From positions 284,130 through 348,129 of the forward strand of contig NZ_JOAG01000005.1 in assembly GCF_000725485.1 (NCBI RefSeq): a stretch of DNA of 64,000 nt. Reading direction: 5' to 3'. Position numbers and translations under genes: made by a program. The DNA comes from Nonomuraea candida. GTDB lineage: Bacteria; Actinomycetota; Actinomycetes; Streptosporangiales; Streptosporangiaceae. Every line of letters starts with the position of its first letter. The first letter of the stretch is position 1. Positions 8,440-16,578 of the stretch are shown piece after piece. The notes under the pieces are model-generated. The model saw only the letters and a list, made by a program, of their open reading frames with translations, had not been told where the DNA came from and did not search any database.

Positions 8440-9347
8440 ACCCGACCGGCCCGAACCTGCCGGCCCTGGACCCGCAGGACCCGAACCCGCAGGACCCGAA
8501 CCCGCAGAGCGGGGACGCGCGGGACCGGCGGGCGCCGGGTCTGCCCGCGCTGGACATGAACACGATCGTGGGCGGTCACGACCTGCTCCTGGTCACGCTC
8601 GACACCCTGCGCTACGACGTGGCCGCCGCGCAGGCCGAGGCCGGGCTGCTGCCGAACCTGCTGCCCGGCGGCGCGCGCTGGGAGCGGCGGCACAGCCCGG
8701 GCAGCTTCACCTACGCCTCCCACGCCGCCATGTTCGCCGGCTTCCTGCCCACGCCGGTCGCTCCGGGGCCGCATCCCCGGCTGTTCGCGGCCACGTTCCC
8801 CGGCAGCGAGACGACGGCGGCGGGCACGTGGGTGTTCGACGCGCCCGACCTGCCCACCGGGCTCGCGCGGGCCGGCTACCACACCGTCTGCATCGGCGGG
8901 GTCGGGTTCTTCAACAAGCTGACCCCGCTCGGCTCGGCGCTGCCCGGCCTGTTCGCCGAGAGCCACTGGGAGCCGGAGTTCGGCGTGACGAACCCCGCCT
9001 CGCTGGAGCACCAGATCGACCGTGCCGAGGAGGTGCTGCGCGACGTGCGCGGCCCGGTCTTCCTCTTCCTCAACGTCTCGGCCCTGCACCAGCCGAACCA
9101 CCACCACCTGCCCGGCGCCGCCGGCGACTCTCTCGACAGCCACGCCGCCGCCCTGCGTTACGTGGACCGGCACATCGGGCGGCTGTACGCGCTCATGACC
9201 CGCCGCCGCCCCTGCCTGGCCATCGTCTGCTCCGACCACGGAACCGCGTACGGGGAGGACGGGCACGTCGGCCACCGGATCGGCCACGAGGTCGTGTGGA
9301 CGGTCCCTTACACCCACTTCGTCCTGGAGAGCCATGCGGCCGTATGA
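8430..9347 (+). CDS. STM4013 family hydrolase (alkaline phosphatase/sulfatase fold)
   Basis: 305-residue cytoplasmic protein with the layout of the alkaline-phosphatase superfamily: metal-binding LLVTLDTLRYDV early, a likely nucleophile region SFTYASHAAMF, and the second metal cluster CSDHGTAYGEDGHVGHR (Asp269, His270). Sulfatases, phosphodiesterases and phosphoglycerate mutases share this fold, so the bond cleaved or transferred is open. Start: ATG 8430 overlaps the previous gene and has GAGG upstream. The first 40 residues are low-complexity (DPQDPNPQ repeats from a 15-bp tandem repeat at 8471-8507) and the conserved domain starts near Met43, so translation from ATG 8556 cannot be excluded. 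Confidence 0.82.
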   Translation: MDLNPTGPNLPALDPQDPNPQDPNPQSGDARDRRAPGLPALDMNTIVGGHDLLLVTLDTLRYDVAAAQAEAGLLPNLLPGGARWERRHSPGSFTYASHAAMFAGFLPTPVAPGPHPRLFAATFPGSETTAAGTWVFDAPDLPTGLARAGYHTVCIGGVGFFNKLTPLGSALPGLFAESHWEPEFGVTNPASLEHQIDRAEEVLRDVRGPVFLFLNVSALHQPNHHHLPGAAGDSLDSHAAALRYVDRHIGRLYALMTRRRPCLAIVCSDHGTAYGEDGHVGHRIGHEVVWTVPYTHFVLESHAAV

Positions 9348-10659
9348 AGGCTATGTCTACGCCTATCCGCACAAGACGGCGTACCGGCCGCTCGACCCCC
9401 GTCCCCGGCTGAAGGAGGTCTGGGCCGGGGAACGCCCCGGCGCCCTGTACGTGCACATCCCGTTCTGCGAGATGCGCTGCGGCTTCTGCAACCTGTTCAC
9501 CCGCACCGGCGCGCCCGAGGAGCTGGTCACCGCCTACCTCGACGCCCTCGAACGGCAGGCCGAGCAGGTGCGGGACGCGCTCGATGAGACGGCCCCCGGG
9601 AACCGGGCGCCGGGCGGCCCGGCGGCCAAGGGGACGACGTTCGAGACGGCGGCGTTCGGCGGGGGCACGCCGACGTACCTCAGCGCCCGCGAGCTGACCC
9701 GCCTGTTCGACCTGACCGAGCGGACGATGGGGGTGGACCTGACGCGCGTCCCGCTGTCGGTCGAGACCTCCCCCGCCACCGCCACGCCCGACCGCCTGTC
9801 CGTGCTGGCCGAGCGGGGCACCTCGCGGATCTCGATCGGCGTGCAGAGCTTCGTGCCGGAGGAGGCCCGCTCGGCGGTGCGCCCGCAGAAGCGCGCCGAG
9901 GTGGACGCGGCGCTGGACGCCATCAGGGCCTCGGGCGTGCCGGTGCTCAACATCGACCTGATCTACGGCATCGACGGGCAGACGCCGCGCACCTGGCTGC
10001 ACTCCCTGGACACGGCGCTGCGGTGGCGGCCCGAGGAGCTCTACCTCTACCCGCTCTACGTCCGGCCGCTGACCGGCCTCGGCAAGCAGGGCCGGGCCTG
10101 GGACGACCAGCGGCTGGAGCTGTACCGGGCCGGGCGCGACCACCTGCTGGCGGCCGGGTACGAGCAGGTGTCGATGCGCATGTTCCGCCTGCCCGGCACG
10201 GACTCCGGCACCTCCTACTGCTGCCAGACCGACGGCATGGTGGGGCTGGGCTGCGGGGCGCGGTCGTACACGAGCGGCCTGCACTACTCCTTCGAGTACG
10301 CCGTCGGCGCCCGCCACGTCCGCTCGATCATCGACGACTACGTGGCCCAGACCGACTTCGGCACCGCCAACGTGGGCTTCGCCCTCTCCCCCGACGAGCG
10401 CAGACGCCGCCACCTCATCCAGTCGCTGCTGCAGGCCGAGGGGCTGGCCCGTCGCGCGTACGCCGACCGCTTCGGCGCCGACGTGCTGGACGACTTCCCC
10501 CTGGACGACCTGCCGATGAAGGAGTTCGCCGGCTGGCTCAGCGTCACCGACGAGACGGTCAGGCTCACCCCGGAGGGGCTGGCCCACTCCGACGCGATCG
10601 GCCCCGCCCTGTTCTCGCCGCGGGTGCGGGCGCTCATGGATGGATATGAGGCATGCTGA
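9334..10659 (+). CDS. STM4012 family radical SAM protein
   Basis: 441-residue radical SAM enzyme related to the HemW/HemN branch. The [4Fe-4S] ligands are Cys45, Cys49 and Cys52 (FCEMRCGFC). The glycine-rich SAM-binding segment is AAFGGGTPTYL and the ISIGVQSF strand is as in HemW. The C-terminal half has the HemW-like HTH-type domain (LSPDERRRRHLIQSLLQ). It belongs to this cassette by position and partner genes and not to heme metabolism; there is no heme gene nearby. It overlaps the hydrolase by 14 bases and the next radical SAM gene by 7. Confidence 0.88.
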   Translation: MRPYEGYVYAYPHKTAYRPLDPRPRLKEVWAGERPGALYVHIPFCEMRCGFCNLFTRTGAPEELVTAYLDALERQAEQVRDALDETAPGNRAPGGPAAKGTTFETAAFGGGTPTYLSARELTRLFDLTERTMGVDLTRVPLSVETSPATATPDRLSVLAERGTSRISIGVQSFVPEEARSAVRPQKRAEVDAALDAIRASGVPVLNIDLIYGIDGQTPRTWLHSLDTALRWRPEELYLYPLYVRPLTGLGKQGRAWDDQRLELYRAGRDHLLAAGYEQVSMRMFRLPGTDSGTSYCCQTDGMVGLGCGARSYTSGLHYSFEYAVGARHVRSIIDDYVAQTDFGTANVGFALSPDERRRRHLIQSLLQAEGLARRAYADRFGADVLDDFPLDDLPMKEFAGWLSVTDETVRLTPEGLAHSDAIGPALFSPRVRALMDGYEAC

Positions 10660-11477
10660 CCATCCTCTACCGGGGCCCCCTCGCGAGCTGCGACTACGAC
10701 TGCGCCTACTGCCCGTTCGCCAAGCGGCGCGACACGCCCGAGCAGCTGCGCGCCGACCGGGCGGCGCTGGAGAGGTTCGCCGGCTGGGTGGCCGAGCGGG
10801 ACTTCGAGGTCTCGATCCTGTTCACGCCGTGGGGCGAGGGGCTGGTCAGGTCGTGGTACCGGCGCGCCCTGGTCGAGCTGTCCCGGCTGCCCCACGTGGC
10901 CAGGGTCGCCATCCAGACGAATCTGAGCTGTCGTACGGACTGGCTGTCGGAGGCGTCGGAGCGGGCCGCGCTGTGGGTGACCTACCACCCGACGCAGGTG
11001 CCGTACGAGCGGTTTCTGGCCAAGGTGCGCGCGCTGCCGGTGCGGCACAGCGTCGGCATCGTCGGCGACCCGGCGCACCTGCCGCACGCGCGGCGGCTGC
11101 GGGCCGACCTGCCGCCCGAGACGTATGTGTGGGTCAACGCCGAGGAGGGCCGCCTCTACACCGACGCCGAGGCGGCCGAGTGGGCGGCCATCGACCCGTT
11201 GTTCCACCACAGCCGCTTCCCGCACGCCAGCGCGGGGCTGCCGTGCCGCACGGGCGACAGCGTGATCTCCGTGAACGGCGAGGGCACCGTGCGCCGCTGC
11301 CACTTCGTGCCGGAGGTGCTGGGCAACCTGTACGACGGGTCGTACCGGGCCGCCCTGCGCCCCCGCGCCTGCCCCAAGGCGGCCTGCGACTGCCACATCG
11401 GCTATGTGCACCTGGAGCCGCTCGGCCTCTACGACGTCTTCGCCGGCGGCGTGCTCGAACGCATCCCCGCCTGGTGA
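10653..11477 (+). CDS. STM4011 family radical SAM protein with auxiliary Cys cluster
   Basis: 274-residue radical SAM enzyme. The core cluster ligands are Cys13, Cys17 and Cys20 (CDYDCAYC). The C-terminal part carries five more cysteines at 198, 216, 240, 245 and 247 (PCRTG, RRCHF, ACPKAACDC), a pattern like the SPASM/twitch auxiliary cluster domains of peptide-modifying radical SAM enzymes. This supports, but does not prove, a peptide or protein substrate. It is the last gene of the cassette; the converging DUF6745 gene ends 10 bases downstream. Confidence 0.88.
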   Translation: MLTILYRGPLASCDYDCAYCPFAKRRDTPEQLRADRAALERFAGWVAERDFEVSILFTPWGEGLVRSWYRRALVELSRLPHVARVAIQTNLSCRTDWLSEASERAALWVTYHPTQVPYERFLAKVRALPVRHSVGIVGDPAHLPHARRLRADLPPETYVWVNAEEGRLYTDAEAAEWAAIDPLFHHSRFPHASAGLPCRTGDSVISVNGEGTVRRCHFVPEVLGNLYDGSYRAALRPRACPKAACDCHIGYVHLEPLGLYDVFAGGVLERIPAW

Positions 11478-11487
11478 CCGGAGGGGC

Positions 11488-12675
11488 TCAGGTCTCGCGC
11501 TGCGGCCGGTAGTCCTGCTCCGCCAGCCCGAACGTCCACGCCACGCCCTCCCTGGCCCGTTGCACCCACGGCGGCACCCGCAGGAAGTAGGTGCGGCTCG
11601 TGCCGTCGGGCTCGGGCGTGGAGTTGACGACCTCCACCATGACCATGGGCTCGTCGTTGGGCAGGTCGATCCGCCACAACACGCCCGTCTCGTCGGTGTG
11701 CAGCGGCTTGGCGCCCGACTCGGCGAGGTAACGCTCGGCGCCGAAGTGCTCCAGCATCGCGCGGCGCAGCTCGGCGTTCTGCTCGGCCCGGATGCGGGCG
11801 GGGGTGAGCGCGGCCATCGTCTCGCCGAAACCGGCCGGCACGGGCATGCCGTGCCAGGCGTGCAGGGCGAACCCGTCGGCGTGGCGCAGGGCGGGGCCGT
11901 CGGCGCGGTGCAGCCGCCCGAGGTCGTCGAGGTGCAGCTCGGCCGGGCGCTCGGTGACGATGGCCACCCGTTCGTACGGCCACCACCAGCCCGCCCGCTC
12001 GGCCACCCGCTTCAGCCCGTCGAGCCCGTCGAACGCCGACAGCCAGGGCGCGTCGTGCTGCCCGAGCACGGCGTCGAGGCTCAGCTGCCGCAGGCTCTCG
12101 CCGCCCAGGTCGGCCAGGGCCCTGCGCAGGTCGGCGACGAGCCGCTCGACGCGCGGCCAGAGCCGCCCGCCCGTCTCGGCCCAGAGCGCCGCCCAACCGG
12201 CGTGCCCCAGCTCCGCGTAGGCCGCCGCCCTGGCCCGCTCCCACGGCGTCGTGCGCACGGCGTCGCGCACCGACCGCCCCGGATCGCCCGCCGCCAGCAC
12301 CGCCCGCACGGCCGGCTGGGCGAACAGGGCCCGCACGGCCTCGCCGCTCAGCACCTCCCGCGCCGCTGTGCCTTCCCGCTCCGCCGCGCTTTCCCGCGCG
12401 GCCCGCGCCGCGGGCCCGCGCCCCCGCCCCTCCGGGTCGAACGGCCAGTCCGCGATCTCCGGCTCCCGGGCCGACCCCGCCTCCAGCGCGGCGCGCCGCG
12501 CCGCGTCACCGGTCAGCCAGGCCGCCACGAGCGCTCCGGCCGCCGGCGAGGGCAGCACGAGAACCCGCTCGGGCTCCGCCAGCCCCGCCTCCCGGTACGC
12601 CTGCCGCACGGCCTCCTCGACACCCTCGCCCGGCCCGGTGGCCACGGCGACGCGATCCCATGTCAAGGTCGTCAT
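11488..12675 (-). CDS. DUF6745 domain-containing protein
   Basis: 395-residue protein of unknown function. The C-terminal half contains the segment that I associate with DUF6745 (RVAIVTERPAELHLDDLGRLHRADGPAL, ALHAWHGMPVP). The N-terminal half is Ala/Arg-rich and poorly conserved. I chose ATG 12675 because it overlaps the stop of the small gene upstream (TGATG) and begins MTTLTWDRVAVA; the longer in-frame extension would overlap that gene. Cytoplasmic, no signal or membrane segment. Confidence 0.75.
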   Translation of the reverse strand: MTTLTWDRVAVATGPGEGVEEAVRQAYREAGLAEPERVLVLPSPAAGALVAAWLTGDAARRAALEAGSAREPEIADWPFDPEGRGRGPAARAARESAAEREGTAAREVLSGEAVRALFAQPAVRAVLAAGDPGRSVRDAVRTTPWERARAAAYAELGHAGWAALWAETGGRLWPRVERLVADLRRALADLGGESLRQLSLDAVLGQHDAPWLSAFDGLDGLKRVAERAGWWWPYERVAIVTERPAELHLDDLGRLHRADGPALRHADGFALHAWHGMPVPAGFGETMAALTPARIRAEQNAELRRAMLEHFGAERYLAESGAKPLHTDETGVLWRIDLPNDEPMVMVEVVNSTPEPDGTSRTYFLRVPPWVQRAREGVAWTFGLAEQDYRPQRET

Positions 12676-12971
12676 CAGTCGGCCACCACCCGGTAGGAGC
12701 CCGGCACGTATTCGCGCTGCCGCACCACGCGATACCACCCCTTCGGCAGCGAGATCGCCTCGTGCTCCTCGTGCACGAGCCTGCCGCCCTCGGGCAGGTG
12801 CAGAAAACCGTGGGACAGCGTGCCGGGCCCGGGGATCGCGTGACAGTGCCCGGTGGCCTCACCATGCGCCAGCACCAGCCGCCCCCGCGCGTCACGCGGC
12901 TCGGGCCGCAACGCGAGCGGTGCGGACTCCTCGGGAATGGGCATCAGCAGGATGTCACCCTGTCGGTACAT
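12675..12971 (-). CDS. Small conserved protein coupled to DUF6745 gene
   Basis: 98-residue protein (YRQGDILLMPIP, LVLAHGEATGHCHAI, HEAISLPKGWYRVVRQREYVPG). Family function unknown to me; the HGEATGHCH segment with its His and Cys residues is the most conserved-looking part and could bind a metal. It precedes and is coupled (one-base overlap) to the DUF6745 gene, and the pair probably forms a two-gene operon. GGAGGTTGG seven bases upstream of ATG 12971 is a good ribosome site. Confidence 0.7.
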   Translation of the reverse strand: MYRQGDILLMPIPEESAPLALRPEPRDARGRLVLAHGEATGHCHAIPGPGTLSHGFLHLPEGGRLVHEEHEAISLPKGWYRVVRQREYVPGSYRVVAD

Positions 12972-13059
12972 CGACCAACCTCCATCGATCGGGGGGATGA
13001 TCGAAAGCTAGCGCCCCCCACCGACATTTCCCCGCCCTCCACCGGCCACGTCCCTGGCC

Positions 13060-13380
13060 TCACCGCCGGTCGGTCCGCCTCGGATGCGCTGTCCCCGCAT
13101 GCGTGATCCACAACGTCCGCTCCTCGTCGTCGATCGCGTACCACAGGCGCCCGCCGGACGTGGCTTCGTACTGCCACTGTTCCAAGGCTCGGCCGCCCAC
13201 TTTGACGACGCCGAGCGCACCCTTGAGCGGATGTTGGCGACAGCCGACGTCTCGCGGGTCACTGGTGATGGCCACCCAGGCACGATCGAGGTTCTCGGGG
13301 GCCTGCGCGAGGAGGTGTCCCCAGCCTTCGGCCGCGCGGCGGTCGGCGAATCTGACGCGCCAGGGGCGAGGCCGGGGCAC
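13060..13380 (-). CDS. RelE/ParE-like toxin of a toxin-antitoxin pair
   Basis: 106-residue basic protein. The C-terminal part (ALEQWQYEATSGGRLWYAIDDEERTLWITHAGTAHP) matches actinobacterial RelE/ParE-type toxins, which inhibit translation or gyrase; the exact target is not known for this branch. I chose GTG 13380 rather than the upstream ATG 13464 because GGGGAG sits about five bases before it, just after the antitoxin stop, and because the family fold begins WRVRFADRRAAEGW. Confidence 0.7.
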   Translation of the reverse strand: MPRPRPWRVRFADRRAAEGWGHLLAQAPENLDRAWVAITSDPRDVGCRQHPLKGALGVVKVGGRALEQWQYEATSGGRLWYAIDDEERTLWITHAGTAHPRRTDRR

Positions 13381-13399
13381 GTCGTCTCCCCGCCCGGCA

Positions 13400-13873
13400 T
13401 CAGTGGTCGCCCGTCGGGCGCGGAACCTCCGGGCCGTCGCCGGGGAAGGGTCCCTGGAGTTCACGCGCGAGCCGCGGGTCGCTCCAGGCCACGGCAGTCG
13501 ACCGCCACGAGCTCAACGATCGGGCGAACGGCAGCAGCTCGCCGGTGTCGGCCCCCGCGATCAGCTGGCCGAGAAGCTCGCGCACGCACTCATGGCGCTC
13601 CGCCTCCGGCAGCCAGGTGAGCCAGGGAAGCTCATCGGCCAGCACCTCTTCCGCGAGGGCGCCGTTGCGCCGGGCCACTATGGCCAGCGCGCGAGCCGCG
13701 ATGCGCAGGCTGGCCGCGCCCGCCTCGAATCTCTCGGCGCGCATCAGGATGAGGTTCTCGTCGTCGCGCCGCTCGAGGATGACGTCAGCGTTGTCCAGGC
13801 TGGGCAGCACCTCCGACGGCCCTCTGAGGAACGCACTGTACGAAAAGCTTCTCGTCACCATGCCCACCAGCAT
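13400..13873 (-). CDS. Antitoxin partner of RelE/ParE-like toxin
   Basis: 157-residue protein encoded just upstream of the toxin gene. The N terminus (FSYSAFLRGPSEVLPSLDNADVILERRDDENLIL) resembles the antitoxins found beside this toxin type, with the acidic beta-strand pattern of Phd-like proteins; the C-terminal part is helical and probably neutralises the toxin. Start may be 13873 or Met5 (13861), the latter behind GGTGGG. A 14-bp inverted repeat lies directly upstream and is a candidate autoregulatory operator. Confidence 0.65.
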   Translation of the reverse strand: MLVGMVTRSFSYSAFLRGPSEVLPSLDNADVILERRDDENLILMRAERFEAGAASLRIAARALAIVARRNGALAEEVLADELPWLTWLPEAERHECVRELLGQLIAGADTGELLPFARSLSSWRSTAVAWSDPRLARELQGPFPGDGPEVPRPTGDH

Positions 13874-13875
13874 AT

Positions 13876-13889
13876 CTGAAGTAGTTCAG
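13876..13889. promoter_or_regulatory. Candidate operator of the toxin-antitoxin operon
   Basis: CTGAA-GTAG-TTCAG, five-base arms around four bases, two bases upstream of the antitoxin start at 13873. Such inverted repeats are where antitoxins commonly repress their own operon. If 13861 is the true start, the site lies in the leader. Confidence 0.4.
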
Positions 13890-13966
13890 ACAAGGCAGAA
13901 GTCATGGAGGTCCACCGGCACACACGACTCACCGGCTTCGAGCGTCCGGGGGCGTGACAGGTCGGT

Positions 13967-15550
13967 TCAGCGCATCACGTACGGGTTCGTGCTGGTGTGG
14001 CCGGTCGCGTTGGTGGCGGTGATCGAGGTCCAGGTTCCCGGGGGCGGCTCGTACGGGACCCAGGCCGACTCCAGCCGTTCGCGCCCGTGCCACTCCTGGG
14101 CCGCCACCGCGCCCTGCGGGTCGAACCGGAGGGTGACCCCGTGCAGGTGGTAGCCCTCGACGAGCAGGCCGGGCCGGCCGTTCAGCTCCTTGCGGTAGGC
14201 GTTGACGATGATCGGCTGCTGCCACCCGGCCGCGATGTCGTCGGCCAGCGAGGGCGTGTCGTGGCCGGCCTGGCAGGTGTAGAAGGGCTCCCACTTGTAC
14301 GAGATGATCTTCGCGACCTCGGCCCCGGCCGCCATGATCTGCCGGTCGAGCCGGCTCTTGGTGGTCCGCCCGCGGTGCGGCAGCGGATCGAGCCGCCCGC
14401 ACTCGCCGGCCACGGGCGTGGGCTCGAAGCCCTCCGCGTTCACCCACAGCTCCACGCCGTCCGGCACGTTCGCCGCCGCCGTCTCGATGTAGGCGCTGGT
14501 GGGCCCGTGGTATCCCTGGGCGTTGCGCACGTCCCCCACGACGGGCACCAGCCGCTCCGCCACCCTGGCGTCGGCCTCGTGCGGCCCGTGCACGGGCACC
14601 TTGCCCGTGCCCCGCCCGTCCTGCACGGCGACCGCCATGGGCTGCCCGGCCCGCGTGCCGGCGATGTCGGCCAGCCCCTCCGCCACCTGCGACGGCGGGA
14701 ACCCGCGGCCCCTGCGCGCGTCGATGTACGGGCTGACCACGATCTTCCTGCCCGGCAGCGTGGCGGCGACCACGGCGTGCTGGGCGGCGTACAGCTCGAT
14801 GATCGGGTCGCGCTCGGCGCGCGCCCGCATGGCCAGCTCGAACGACTGGTACACCCCGCCGAACGCCGCCAGCCCCGTGAACCGCTGCCGGTAGTCGGCC
14901 AGCACCCGCGCCGTGAAGGCGTTGAGCGCGCCGGTGTGCGCGTGGTCGGGCTCCCACTGCTTGCCCTCCCGCTGCGGCGCCGCGGGCAGGCCGGGGTAGA
15001 CCGTCATGCCGTACGCCGACGCCTCCCGCACGAGCGTGCCGAGCCCGTCGCCGTCGGTGGTGGCGAGCACCAGGTCGTGCTCGGCGTCGGCGCAGGAGCC
15101 CGCCAGCGTCAGCCGGTAAAAGGTGCGCCCGCCGCTCTCGAAACGCCGGTCGATGCCGGGGCAGCGCAGCATGCCCGGCCCGAACTCCTCGCTGGTCATA
15201 TACGTGTAGACCTGCCGGACGCGCTTGCCCGGCAGCTCGGCGCACGGCCTGCCGTCCACCGCGCACTCGGGGAAGTCGGGGTCGGGGCGGGCGTTGAACC
15301 GGGGCCCGAACGTGATGAGCGTGTCGCCGCCGATGGCGTGGATCGCCTCGACCATGCGCTGCGTGACGCACCGGTCGGCGCGCGGGATGACGAAATAGCC
15401 GGTCACCGCGTAGGGGGCCAGGACCCGGGTGTCGCGCGGCGGGCACTCCTGCCCGGTCGCCACGTCGGGATCGTCCGGGATGGCCAGGCCCACCACGAAG
15501 ACCACCGCCACGACCAGCCACAGGATCCGGTGCACCCACGCCCCTTCCAC
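13967..15550 (-). CDS. DUF4434-like exported protein
   Basis: 527-residue protein with one N-terminal hydrophobic helix (ILWLVVAVVFVVGLAI), probably a membrane anchor or signal, and a large extracytoplasmic domain. AVTGYFVIPRADRCVTQRMVEAI, GGDTLITFG and the later ELWVNAEGFEP and KIISYKWEPFYTC are what I associate with DUF4434, a TIM-barrel glycosidase-like domain without assigned activity. The C-terminal 100 residues resemble a beta-sandwich. GTG 15550 lies three bases after GGAGGAG; GTG 15535 behind GAAGGGG is equally possible. Confidence 0.6.
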   Translation of the reverse strand: MEGAWVHRILWLVVAVVFVVGLAIPDDPDVATGQECPPRDTRVLAPYAVTGYFVIPRADRCVTQRMVEAIHAIGGDTLITFGPRFNARPDPDFPECAVDGRPCAELPGKRVRQVYTYMTSEEFGPGMLRCPGIDRRFESGGRTFYRLTLAGSCADAEHDLVLATTDGDGLGTLVREASAYGMTVYPGLPAAPQREGKQWEPDHAHTGALNAFTARVLADYRQRFTGLAAFGGVYQSFELAMRARAERDPIIELYAAQHAVVAATLPGRKIVVSPYIDARRGRGFPPSQVAEGLADIAGTRAGQPMAVAVQDGRGTGKVPVHGPHEADARVAERLVPVVGDVRNAQGYHGPTSAYIETAAANVPDGVELWVNAEGFEPTPVAGECGRLDPLPHRGRTTKSRLDRQIMAAGAEVAKIISYKWEPFYTCQAGHDTPSLADDIAAGWQQPIIVNAYRKELNGRPGLLVEGYHLHGVTLRFDPQGAVAAQEWHGRERLESAWVPYEPPPGTWTSITATNATGHTSTNPYVMR

Positions 15551-15632
15551 GCCTCCTCCACCCTATGCGGCCACCCCCGGTGCGGGCGGGTCTCGTGCCG
15601 TTGGCGAGAATGGCGGCAGGGGGTGGGACATC

Positions 15633-16457
15633 GTGCGCATCGACCTCAAGGGCAAGACGGCGCTGGTCACCGGCTCGACCCAGGGAATCGGGGCGGCCAT
15701 CGCGACCGGCCTGGCGCGGGCGGGCGCCCGCGTGGGCGTCAACGGGCGCAGCGAGGGCTCGGTGGCCGCGGCCATCGAGCGGATGGACGACGAGCGCATC
15801 GAGGCCGAGCGGGTCAGCGGCGAACGGCTGCGCTACGACCTGGTCGCGGCGCCGGGCGACGTCGCGACGGAGGAGGGCTGCGAGCGGGTCGCCGCCCTGC
15901 TCCCCCACGTGGACATCCTGGTGAACAACCTGGGCATCTTCGGCGCCCGGCCCGCGCTGGAGATCGACGACGCCGAGTGGCGGCGTTACTTCGAGGTCAA
16001 CGTGCTGGCCGCGGTCCGGCTCACGCGCGCGTACCTGCCCGCCATGCGGGAGCGCGGCTGGGGCAGGATCCAGTACATCGCCAGCGACTCCGCCGTCGTG
16101 ATCCCCCACGAGATGATCCACTACGGCATGACGAAGACGGCGCTGCTGGCGGTCTCCCGGGGGTTCGCGAAGGAGGCGGCGGGCAGCGGCGTGACGGTCA
16201 ACTCCGTGATCGCCGGGCCGACGCACACCGGGGGCGTGGAGGAGTTCGTCTACCAGCTCGTGGACAGGGAGCTGCCGTGGGAGGAGGCGCAGCGGGAGTT
16301 CATGCGGCTGCACCGGCCGCAGTCGCTGCTCCAGCGCCTGATCGAACCCGAGGAGATCGCGAACCTGGTGGTCTACCTGAGCTCCCCGCTCGCCTCGGCG
16401 ACGACGGGCGCGGCGGTCCGGGTGGACGGCGGGTACGTCGACTCGATCCTCCCCTGA
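15633..16457 (+). CDS. Short-chain dehydrogenase/reductase
   Basis: 274-residue SDR. The cofactor motif TGSTQGIG is near the N terminus, NNLGIFG follows, and the active site has YGMTK (Tyr164, Lys168) with a Ser in IASDSAVV. C-terminal VDGGYVDSILP is the usual family end. Substrate unknown. GTG 15633 follows AGGGGGTGGG; the longer upstream frame overlaps the divergent DUF4434-like gene. The stop codon is inside the first unit of a tandem repeat. Confidence 0.85.
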   Translation: MRIDLKGKTALVTGSTQGIGAAIATGLARAGARVGVNGRSEGSVAAAIERMDDERIEAERVSGERLRYDLVAAPGDVATEEGCERVAALLPHVDILVNNLGIFGARPALEIDDAEWRRYFEVNVLAAVRLTRAYLPAMRERGWGRIQYIASDSAVVIPHEMIHYGMTKTALLAVSRGFAKEAAGSGVTVNSVIAGPTHTGGVEEFVYQLVDRELPWEEAQREFMRLHRPQSLLQRLIEPEEIANLVVYLSSPLASATTGAAVRVDGGYVDSILP

Positions 16458-16513
16458 CAGTCCTCCCCTGACAGTCCTCCCCTGACAGTCCTCCCCTGAC
16501 AGTCCTCCCCTGA
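16447..16513. repeat. 14-bp tandem repeat over the SDR stop codon
   Basis: Nearly five copies of TCCTCCCCTGACAG. The first unit supplies the last codons and TGA of the SDR gene; the rest are downstream copies, each with a TGA. Units 1-4 are identical, so the expansion is recent. Confidence 0.95.
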
Positions 16514-16578
16514 AGGTGAGCCGCCGCCTCCCACCGCCGGGGGATGTGACGCGCGGGGGCCACGGCCAGCCTGTGGGC

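Noticed and set aside
9334..10659. Annotating this gene as HemW/HemN (coproporphyrinogen oxidase)
   Set aside because: The motifs are HemW-like, but the gene is embedded by overlaps in the STM4011-4015 set and there is no heme context.
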